NCBI GenBank assembly: GCA_964568805.1
Contig: CAZMRW010000007.1
Span: forward strand, 21,672 to 85,671
DNA length: 64,000 bases
Origin: CAZMRW01 sp964568805
Lineage (GTDB): Bacteria; Pseudomonadota; Gammaproteobacteria; Methylococcales; Methylomonadaceae
Reading direction: 5' to 3'
The notes under the pieces were generated by a model. The model was not told the DNA's origin, made no database searches, and saw nothing but the letters and a program-made list of their open reading frames with translations. A program made the position numbers and the translations under genes. This document shows positions 9,229-15,667 of the stretch, in pieces. Position 1 is the stretch's first letter. Each line of letters begins with the position of its first letter.

Positions 9229-9999
9229 TTACTCGTTACCGGCCGGCTTTGCGTAAGCATTGTAGAATTGCTTGGCAGTTCTGCCGCTTTTTGTTGCCCG
9301 TTTTTGGGAAAATTCCAGAGCCGCTTTATGTAAAGTCTCACGATCGCCATCGTAATCTGCAAAATAGCTGTCGACTATATCGAGATAGGTTCGAGTCGGC
9401 TGAGGATAAAACGCCAGCCATAAGCCAAAGCGGTCGGACAAGGAGATTTGTTCTTCAACCGCATCGGAATAATGCACCTCCCCGTCTACCAGGCGGGTAT
9501 CCAGATTGTCGCGCAGGTATTCCGGCAACAAATGGCGCCGGTTCGACGTGGCGTAAAGCAGCACATTTTCCGGCGGTAATTCGATCGAGCCTTCCAGGAC
9601 GCTCTTGAGCGATTTGTACTGGCTATCGTCGGTTTCGAAAGACAGATCGTCGCAAAAGATGATAAAGCGGCGGGGATGCTCGCGGATTTCGTCAACTATC
9701 TCCGGCAGATAAATCAGATCCTGTTTATCGACTTCAATAACGCGTAAACCACGGTATTTATATTCATTCAGCAAAGCCTTGATCAAAGAAGATTTGCCGG
9801 TTCCCCGCGCCCCCCAAAGCAAGGCATTGTTGGCGGGTTCTTGCGCCAGAAACCGTTCCGTGTTGTCTATTAACTGCTGTTTTTGACTATCGATGCCCAG
9901 TAAATGGTCAAGGCGAATCGGGTCAAGCTGTATCACCGGACGCAAATACTCCTTGCGCTGCCGCCATATTGCCGCAAACGTCGTATTCCAATCAATCAT
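9229..9999 (-). CDS. DUF815-family AAA ATPase
   Basis: A 256-residue P-loop ATPase. Walker A is LLWGARGTGKSSLIKALL (about residues 60-77) and a Walker B-like FIIFCDDLSFE lies near residue 115. ATSNRRHLLP (about 152) corresponds to a sensor region. The order and the KDLLGIDxQK-like N-terminus fit DUF815 (PF05673) proteins, whose cellular role is not established. It is a single-gene unit here. Confidence 0.85.
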   Translation of the reverse strand: MIDWNTTFAAIWRQRKEYLRPVIQLDPIRLDHLLGIDSQKQQLIDNTERFLAQEPANNALLWGARGTGKSSLIKALLNEYKYRGLRVIEVDKQDLIYLPEIVDEIREHPRRFIIFCDDLSFETDDSQYKSLKSVLEGSIELPPENVLLYATSNRRHLLPEYLRDNLDTRLVDGEVHYSDAVEEQISLSDRFGLWLAFYPQPTRTYLDIVDSYFADYDGDRETLHKAALEFSQKRATKSGRTAKQFYNAYAKPAGNE

Positions 10000-10136
10000 G
10001 CTGGTCTACCTTAAATGAACTGAAAATGATGGGAAAATCCATGCCGTGCTATAAATCCTGCGTACAGGGATGTCAATTAATCTGCTGAATCGGACAGCCA
10101 AGAGTTAACACTAATATGCTTCGATGCTTTATCTAT

Positions 10137-11432
10137 TTATAAAGACTTTATCGTCTTGGTTATAGCCGCCGTCAACTTTTCCAATTGCGCGTCGGTAATA
10201 ATATAGGGAGGCATCGTATAAATGAGCCGGCCAAACGGCCGCAGCCAGATACCCAGATCAACCAATCTTTGCTGCACTTTGGCAACGGACACAGGCTCGG
10301 TCATTTCCACAACGCCGATAGCCCCCAGGGTTCTGACATCCGCCACGCCAGGAAGCTTCCTGCAATGCTGCAAACCGTCAATTAATAGGGCTTCGATAGC
10401 GGCTATGCGCCTTTCCCAGTCCGTTTCCCGTAACAGGTCGATATTGGCCGAGGCAATGGAGCAGGCCAGCGGGTTGGCCATAAAGGTAGGCCCGTGCATG
10501 AAACAACCTGCATCACCCGTCGAGATGACTTCAGCTACGCGGGCCGTGCTGAGCGTCGCCGCAAAACTCAGATAGCCACCGGTCAACGCCTTGCCCAGGC
10601 AGAGTATATCGGGAGCAATACCGGCATGCTCGCACGCAAACATGCGGCCGGTTCGGCCGAAACCGGTGGCGATTTCATCGGCAATCAGCAGGACCTGATA
10701 GTCATTGCAGAGTTTACGCGCGGCGGCAAGGTACTCCGGATGATAAAACCACATGCCGCCAGCGCCCTGAACTATCGGTTCGAGAATCATCGCGGCGCAT
10801 TGATCGGCATGGCGAGATAGGAGTTCTTCCAATGCCGTGATGTCTTCATTATTCCAGGAGTCCTGAAAACGGCTCGCCGGACGCGGAACAAAATGATGTT
10901 GCGTCAGAACATCCTGAAACAAATGATGCATGCCGCTGACCGGGTCGCAGACCGACATCGCGCCGAAGGTATCGCCGTGATAACCGCCTCTCAGAGCGAT
11001 GAACCGGCTCTTGCCGGGCCGCCCCTGCGCCTGCCAGTATTGTATCGCCATTTTCAGCGCAACTTCGACGCTAACCGAGCCGGAATCGCTGAAAAAAACA
11101 TTACTCAGCCCGTCGGGAGCGAGACTCAACAGGCGCCTGGCCAATTCTATCGCCGGCGCATGGGTAAGGCCTCCAAACATCACATGGGCCATCCGGCCAA
11201 GTTGCGCAGTCGCCGCCTCATTCAAGCGGGGATGGTTATAACCGTGTATCGCCGACCACCAGGAAGACATGCCGTCAACCAGCTCACGGCCGTCCGCCAG
11301 TTCAAGCTTGACGCCGGTTGCGGAGACCACGGGATAAACAGGATCAGGCGCAGCCAGCGACGTATAGGGATGCCAGAGATGCTGCCGGTCGAAGTCCAGC
11401 CGTTCCGGCCAAGTCAAGGTTTTTTCGATCAT
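10137..11432 (-). CDS. bioA: Adenosylmethionine-8-amino-7-oxononanoate aminotransferase
   Basis: PLP enzyme of biotin synthesis that converts KAPA to DAPA using S-adenosylmethionine as amino donor. Length 431 residues is typical. Visible are the N-terminal HLWHPYT motif, DGMSSWWSAIHGYNHP, the Asp-containing PLP region LLIADEIATGFGRTG, and LCLGKALTGGYLSFAAT with the Schiff-base lysine. sua5 lies directly upstream on the same strand with an 11-base gap, so the two may be co-transcribed. No other bio gene is in the window. The host needs biotin for the pyruvate carboxylase encoded at 15.7-18.9 kb. Confidence 0.95.
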   Translation of the reverse strand: MIEKTLTWPERLDFDRQHLWHPYTSLAAPDPVYPVVSATGVKLELADGRELVDGMSSWWSAIHGYNHPRLNEAATAQLGRMAHVMFGGLTHAPAIELARRLLSLAPDGLSNVFFSDSGSVSVEVALKMAIQYWQAQGRPGKSRFIALRGGYHGDTFGAMSVCDPVSGMHHLFQDVLTQHHFVPRPASRFQDSWNNEDITALEELLSRHADQCAAMILEPIVQGAGGMWFYHPEYLAAARKLCNDYQVLLIADEIATGFGRTGRMFACEHAGIAPDILCLGKALTGGYLSFAATLSTARVAEVISTGDAGCFMHGPTFMANPLACSIASANIDLLRETDWERRIAAIEALLIDGLQHCRKLPGVADVRTLGAIGVVEMTEPVSVAKVQQRLVDLGIWLRPFGRLIYTMPPYIITDAQLEKLTAAITKTIKSL

Positions 11433-11443
11433 CAGGATTGGGC

Positions 11444-12460
11444 TTATGCGCTCATTTGATTAAGCTCGGACAATCCATGCGCCGGTTGGGTCGCTTTGCC
11501 CAGCCTGTCAATGATCGCCCGCCATGCTTCCCCGTCAGGCGGCTGTTCAACCAGAATCAGATCCAGACCCTGATGGTCCAGTTCATGCAATGCAGCATAG
11601 AGGGCCTGCGCGTAATCATCGGCTTGCAAGGGCATTTTGATTAAATGCGTGTGCCTGCCCTCTTTTATCGCCTGACGATAAGCCAGTATGCCGATGCGTT
11701 TGCCCTGCTCGACCAATTGCCCGGCCAACGCGGCTAATCGATCAGCGTTACAAAGCAGCGCCGGGGTAATGGGAGCATAATGAACGGTCATCATGCCCGG
11801 CGCACGTATCGCAGTTTGCTCCTGCTGCGCCTCCATTATCAGTTCGGTCTCAAGCAGCGCTTCAATCTGTTCGCGGGTTATTTTTCCGGGCCTGAGCAGT
11901 CTCGGTCGCAGTCCGCTTAGATCGATGATGGTCGATTCCACGCCGACCTGACAGGACCCGCCATCGAGAATCAGATCGACGGCATCGCCCAGCTCTTCCT
12001 CGACATGGACCGCCCGGGTGGGACTGATGCGGCAGAACCGGTTGGCGGAGGGAGCTGCGATGCCGCCGCCGAATTTCCGCAACAAGCTCAAGGCCACCGG
12101 ATGATCGGGTACGCGTAAACCGACGGTTTGCTGACCGCCGGTGACCACGAGAGGCACTTCGGGTTTTTTGTTCAGTATCATGGCCAAAGGCCCTGGCCAG
12201 AAGTGTTCGGCCAGCAGTTTTGCGGCGTCAGGCACATGCCGCGCCCAATCGGTCAACTGGTCACCGCCGGCGATATGAACGATCAGCGGGTGATCGGCAG
12301 GACGCCCCTTGGCTTTGAAGATACCACGCACTGCCTCGGCATTAGCGGCATCAGCGCCCAGGCCATAGACGGTTTCGGTTGGAAATGCCACCAGGCGGCC
12401 CTGTCGGAGTAAATCGACTGCATAATCAATGGCGGCTTCTTTTGCAATAATGGATTTCAT
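11444..12460 (-). CDS. sua5: L-threonylcarbamoyladenylate synthase, long Sua5 form
   Basis: Makes threonylcarbamoyl-AMP from threonine, bicarbonate and ATP for the t6A tRNA modification. The N-terminal YrdC domain shows FPTETVYGLGADA (about residue 27), KGRPADHPLIVHI and PSANRFCRISPT. RAPGMMTVHYAP (about 219) marks the linker into the C-terminal Sua5 domain. Length 338 residues fits the Sua5/YwlC long form rather than short TsaC. The partner tsaE gene is in this window at 34.4 kb. Confidence 0.93.
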   Translation of the reverse strand: MKSIIAKEAAIDYAVDLLRQGRLVAFPTETVYGLGADAANAEAVRGIFKAKGRPADHPLIVHIAGGDQLTDWARHVPDAAKLLAEHFWPGPLAMILNKKPEVPLVVTGGQQTVGLRVPDHPVALSLLRKFGGGIAAPSANRFCRISPTRAVHVEEELGDAVDLILDGGSCQVGVESTIIDLSGLRPRLLRPGKITREQIEALLETELIMEAQQEQTAIRAPGMMTVHYAPITPALLCNADRLAALAGQLVEQGKRIGILAYRQAIKEGRHTHLIKMPLQADDYAQALYAALHELDHQGLDLILVEQPPDGEAWRAIIDRLGKATQPAHGLSELNQMSA

Positions 12461-12489
12461 GCCGTCATTTTAACAGAATGCTGCGCGGT

Positions 12490-12563
12490 AGGGCGGGTTA
12501 GACGCGCAAATTGCTGCTTTTTTTAGTTTTCAACCAGATTTTCCGCGCGTCGTAACCCGCCCT
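12490..12563. repeat. Imperfect inverted repeat, possible MITE/REP-type element
   Basis: Arms AGGGCGGGTTAGACGCGC (12490-12507) and GCGCGTCGTAACCCGCCCT (12545-12563) are inverse copies differing by one inserted base, with a 37-base T-rich spacer. It lies between sua5 and the last attC site of the cassette array. It is probably a genome-dispersed repeat and not a promoter element, but copy number cannot be judged here. Confidence 0.7.
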
Positions 12564-12627
12564 TGTTTCTTAGTATTTATCTCATCTTTCATGAAGCACC
12601 TTTGGACAAAAATTGAGCGCTAATAAT

Positions 12628-12690
12628 GTCTAACAAACGGTTCAGATTGTGGTTAGCTTCGCTCACACAATCTAACCTTATTCGTTAGGC
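12628..12690 (-). mobile_element. attC recombination site of an integron cassette
   Basis: On the minus strand this 63-base site starts with GCCTAAC (R'') and ends with GTTAGAC (R'), matching RYYYAAC and GTTRRRY. Between them GGTTAGATTGTG pairs with CACAATCTGAACC, leaving one unpaired base in one arm, as expected for the extrahelical base that orients attC recombination. A short hairpin centre (GAGCGAAGCTAACC) follows. The stop codon of the small gene at 12685 lies inside the R'' box, the usual cassette geometry. Confidence 0.85.
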
Positions 12691-12861
12691 AATAGTTTTC
12701 TTTTGATGTGATTGTTCTTGGCGAACTAACATGGCATTTGTACGTTTACGCCAAAACTCCAATTGCTCTTGTAAAGTCATGCCTGTTACTAATTTTGCAA
12801 CATGCTCAGCACCGCGCCGTTTCAACAACACGCATTCAGGTTCACGAATCATCGCTGTCAT
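12685..12861 (-). CDS. Small partner protein of the PIN toxin (putative antitoxin)
   Basis: A 58-residue basic protein, MTAMIREPECVLLKRRGAEHV..., with a helical C-terminus (LQEQLEFWRKRTNAMLVRQEQ). The start at 12861 is chosen because it overlaps the end of the PIN gene by 20 bases, as expected for translational coupling. The longer frame to 12894 would overlap more without better support. I recall similar small proteins encoded beside PIN-domain genes, which suggests the antitoxin. The toxin-first order is the reverse of the commonest VapBC arrangement. The gene ends within the attC site. Confidence 0.65.
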   Translation of the reverse strand: MTAMIREPECVLLKRRGAEHVAKLVTGMTLQEQLEFWRKRTNAMLVRQEQSHQKKTIA

Positions 12862-13303
12862 AACTGATAACCTCCAGTGGAGAATAAATGCCAATTTGGC
12901 CGTAGCCGTTGAGAGTATTCACTGCGTTATATTTAGGAATCTTATCGAAATGGACGATATGCTTGAAATTCCAGCTTACAATAAGGTTGCATTGCGTTAC
13001 CGTAGCAATTGCGACATGCAAAGCATCATCGGCAGACTTCGGAGTAACAACACCTGAGTTGATATACTGCTGTTGAAGCAAAAGCATTTCTTGAGTGATT
13101 TGAGCAATTTCAGCAACTGTTTCGTAGCGGGCGAAAAAATCACGAATTCTCTTAGGTGCTGGTTCTATCTCCGCTTCAACAATTGCAGATGTGACGATCA
13201 CAAACCGTCCTGCGTCTATTTCTGAAAAAAATTGCTTGGTTGGTTCAGCAAACTCTTCATCGAACACCCCACCGAAAACCGATGTATCTGCATAAATTCT
13301 CAT
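12842..13303 (-). CDS. PIN-domain ribonuclease toxin, VapC-like
   Basis: A 153-residue PIN-domain protein, likely a metal-dependent RNase of a type II toxin-antitoxin pair. The N-terminal strand carries the first acidic residue (MRIYADTSVFGG, D6). VTSAIVEAEIE (about residue 40) carries a conserved Glu, and SADDALHVAIATV (about 91-103) the central Asp pair. LIVSWNFKHIVH follows. The ATG at 13303 has a weak ribosome binding site. It overlaps the small downstream gene, and the pair is bounded by an attC site at its 3' end, so it travels as an integron cassette. Confidence 0.82.
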   Translation of the reverse strand: MRIYADTSVFGGVFDEEFAEPTKQFFSEIDAGRFVIVTSAIVEAEIEPAPKRIRDFFARYETVAEIAQITQEMLLLQQQYINSGVVTPKSADDALHVAIATVTQCNLIVSWNFKHIVHFDKIPKYNAVNTLNGYGQIGIYSPLEVISYDSDDS

Positions 13304-13357
13304 ATCTTGCTATTTGTGTTCTGTTGTTACTTTGACTAATCAAAATATCAGGTAATG

Positions 13358-13453
13358 ATAAAGCTGTTGCCCGACTGCTGGGCTGCCCCTAGTTTTCTTT
13401 ATTCAAAATCAATGGATTCTGACCCCATTGATTCTCATTGATTCCAGCTTTAT
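13358..13453. repeat. 96-base element with 9-base terminal inverted repeats
   Basis: ATAAAGCTG (13358-13366) and CAGCTTTAT (13445-13453) are perfect inverted ends. Inside, AATCAATGG (13407-13415) and CCATTGATT (13425-13433) form a second perfect hairpin around TCTGACC. The internal sequence resembles the TCTGACCCCATTGATT repeats often found near REP-associated (Y1) transposases. That link is an impression and cannot be tested here. It sits where the left half of an attC site should be. Confidence 0.6.
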
Positions 13454-13474
13454 GCAGTCTGCGTTTATGGCCTT

Positions 13475-13481
13475 GTTGGAC
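13475..13481 (-). mobile_element. Residual attC half-site (R'' box only)
   Basis: On the minus strand GTCCAAC begins seven bases after the stop codon of the PLD-type gene, where an attC R'' box (RYYYAAC) should stand. GTCCAACAAGGCC continues plausibly into an attC arm, but no GTTRRRY box on the same strand follows before the PIN gene. The 96-base inverted-repeat element occupies that space, so this attC is probably disrupted. Confidence 0.5.
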
Positions 13482-13488
13482 CCCATTT

Positions 13489-14328
13489 TCATACGAGCGG
13501 AACCATCTCTGCATTCTCTACTGAGTCTGGCAAATGAGCGATTTCACCTGTCCTAATTGCAGACAAAAATTGACATACCATTTGTTCATCTAGCTTTCGC
13601 GAAGAAAAGTATTTGGCGCCATCGTCTGTTAATGAATACTGCCCGTTGCTTCCCATCATCCGCTTCGGTTTAGCTTCCAAATGTGCCCGAAACGCGTCCT
13701 TACCCTTGCTGCTGCGCCATAGAGTAAATTCCTGATACGGCACGAGGTCTCCTATCTGGGCAACAATCAGAGCATGAAAGTAGCAATTCATTTCCTTTGA
13801 TAGGGCATTAGGCGGAACTTTCAAACGCCATAGCGTGCTCGCAGTTAGGGCTGGCTTCGACTCCTCGTTCCCGAGCGGACGTTGTATAGGTATCTTTATA
13901 ATTCTTTCAATAAAATTATCCGTGATGCACTCGGATTTTCTAGCAAGCTCAGCGATGAAGTCTCGGGCATCGGCAATTATATAGCTGTCTCTCAACAAGA
14001 CCGCTGTTTCGATCAATCGGTCTTTCGAACTTGCAGATAGGTTACACGATCCGACCAACAGGCAATTATCAAATATATAAAGTTTCGCGTGTAGATGCGG
14101 GCTTGAATAAAGCTGAACGCCCATGCTTTTAAGTCTTTGTAATTCCCGCGCCGAAGTCTGCCCACCTTGAATCGACTCATTGGAAGCGTCTACTATTAAC
14201 AGGTCTCCGCTTGTGAAATGAAGTGAACTAGTATTTGACACATAGGCAACTGCGCATTGACGACGTCTACTCTTGGAAGACACGTCAGAAATTGTATCCC
14301 AGAGCCTAGCTCCGCTTAGAAAACTCAA
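13489..14328 (-). CDS. Phospholipase D-superfamily protein carried on an integron cassette
   Basis: About 279 residues. One HKD-type motif is visible, HAKLYIFDNCLLVGSCNLSASS (near residues 92-113), with the H-x-K-x4-D spacing and following S-x-N of the PLD fold. The rest is unlike metabolic phospholipases. One motif per chain implies a dimer, as in Nuc-type or restriction-associated PLD nucleases. The start is taken as TTG at 14328 because AGGAGG lies eight bases upstream, inside the flank of the neighbouring attC. The frame extends to 14349, into the attC itself. A defence nuclease role is possible but unproven. Confidence 0.72.
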   Translation of the reverse strand: MSFLSGARLWDTISDVSSKSRRRQCAVAYVSNTSSLHFTSGDLLIVDASNESIQGGQTSARELQRLKSMGVQLYSSPHLHAKLYIFDNCLLVGSCNLSASSKDRLIETAVLLRDSYIIADARDFIAELARKSECITDNFIERIIKIPIQRPLGNEESKPALTASTLWRLKVPPNALSKEMNCYFHALIVAQIGDLVPYQEFTLWRSSKGKDAFRAHLEAKPKRMMGSNGQYSLTDDGAKYFSSRKLDEQMVCQFLSAIRTGEIAHLPDSVENAEMVPLV

Positions 14329-14343
14329 TGTCTTTCCTCCTAC

Positions 14344-14433
14344 GTCCAACGTTGTCGGTAACCCGCGCCGCCACTAGTGCTTCCGCGAAGCGCCGCATGC
14401 TTCCCCGGCGTCGGGTTCACCGACTTGTTGGGT
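14344..14433 (-). mobile_element. attC recombination site of an integron cassette
   Basis: On the minus strand the 90-base site runs from ACCCAAC (R'') to GTTGGAC (R'). The inner arms GTCGGTGAACCCG and CGGGTTACCGAC pair with one extrahelical G. The centre contains a GC-rich hairpin (GCGGCGCTTCGCGG). The stop codon of the 314-residue gene is one base outside R'', and the AGGAGG of the next gene begins just beyond R'. All features match a functional attC. Confidence 0.88.
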
Positions 14434-14434
14434 A

Positions 14435-15379
14435 CTATACTGGCACTTCGGTTCCAAAGTACGGTAGCTTGCATGTCTTAGCTATCTCCCCAATTCGGAA
14501 CGTAGTAGAAATTTGAGACTTTTCAGGGACAGCCTGCGGCTTGCCACATCTACTCGGCATCTCAATCAGCACCCGTACGGTTCCGTTGTGTTTCTGTTGA
14601 TACTTAACGAAAGGAACGGGTTTCTTGACTTCGTCGGGGAAGAACGTCAGCGGCATAATCGAGACCTTCTTGATTACCTTCTCGAGGTTAGGGTCCCTAA
14701 ATGGCTTTTCAGTATCTACACCCGCCGGACGCTTCGTTATCTCATAAACGTGCCGAGCCAACACTGCAGAAATAAAGAACAAGTTGGCCAACTGGAAGGG
14801 AATGTCACGATTGTACGATATCGCCGTATTTGCGTTCGTATGAACAACAGGATCTGGCCCCAAAACACCTTCTTGAACGACGCCCTCAACGAAATACCCT
14901 GGCACGAACCCGCCCACCCAATGAAAATAGATTACGCGCAAAAACCGGTGCTTGTGCTTTATTAGGTTGACGATGGTAGCAACCTGCTTTCGGTATTGCT
15001 CGACACTTTTCGAAAATGAGCTGATGCACTTTGATTTTTGCTCCGCGTCATCCTCACCAAAGAAGGAAGACAATATTCCTTTACATGAATCGATGTGTTG
15101 AATCACGGAATCAAGCCAGTGATCAGTGGCCGCAACTATCTTTTTCTCCCAGCCTGGCTTCTTGTTCCCAAGGTATGGCAGTTCTGCTGATGCCTCGTCA
15201 AGAAGTTCAATCAGCGATAGCTTTTGTTCCAAAACGTCCGAAAAAGTGGTTAGGTAGATTTCCAGCGGGTGGCGCATCTCTTGTTCATGGTGGTAAAGCG
15301 GCACTCCTTCCAAATTGCGTAGCGCAGCTACCGCTTTCGGGGTCAGATATTCACTTGTACCTTGATACTCAAATCGCAC
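14435..15379 (-). CDS. Unknown protein on an integron cassette
   Basis: A 314-residue protein with no signal peptide and no family that I recognise. The N-terminal half is largely helical and charged (DVLEQKLSLIELLDEASAEL; SFSKSVEQYRKQVATIVNLIKHKH). The middle is more hydrophobic (FLRVIYFHWVGGFVPGYFVEGVV). The C-terminal part is basic. The start is GTG at 15379, with GGAG about nine bases upstream. The stop codon lies one base outside an attC site, so this is the most upstream visible cassette of the array. Confidence 0.6.
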   Translation of the reverse strand: MRFEYQGTSEYLTPKAVAALRNLEGVPLYHHEQEMRHPLEIYLTTFSDVLEQKLSLIELLDEASAELPYLGNKKPGWEKKIVAATDHWLDSVIQHIDSCKGILSSFFGEDDAEQKSKCISSFSKSVEQYRKQVATIVNLIKHKHRFLRVIYFHWVGGFVPGYFVEGVVQEGVLGPDPVVHTNANTAISYNRDIPFQLANLFFISAVLARHVYEITKRPAGVDTEKPFRDPNLEKVIKKVSIMPLTFFPDEVKKPVPFVKYQQKHNGTVRVLIEMPSRCGKPQAVPEKSQISTTFRIGEIAKTCKLPYFGTEVPV

Positions 15380-15393
15380 GCATCATTCTCCAC

Positions 15394-15400
15394 GCTCAAC
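15394..15400 (-). mobile_element. Possible integron core site at the 5' end of the cassette array
   Basis: The minus strand reads ACTTGTTGAGC, and GTTGAGC fits the GTTRRRY core consensus. It lies 14 bases before the GTG start of the first visible cassette gene, the same position that R' holds in the next cassette. No paired R'' box or arm was identified to its right, so it could be an attI remnant, a decayed attC or chance. Confidence 0.35.
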
Positions 15401-15667
15401 AAGTTATTATATAGGTCGGGATACCTTCTACCTTTTTCATGTTCATCTGTCAAGAACATCATAAATACTAGACATTGTAGGCGAGATAACATATGTTTTA
15501 TGTATGATAACCGGGTAGGGATAACATTCAATGCCCATGCTACCGGCCGATTAACGTAATAGGATCAAAAGTCTTGCAACAACGCACTTCTTCCCGGGTT
15601 TTATGCAATACCTCTCTTCTTGCCTACACGCTTCATACGGGGACCGGATACTTATTAATGCCGACGC

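Noticed and set aside
12461..15667. Insertion sequence or prophage as the explanation for the accessory island
   Set aside because: No transposase, phage gene or target-site duplication is visible; attC sites explain the layout better.
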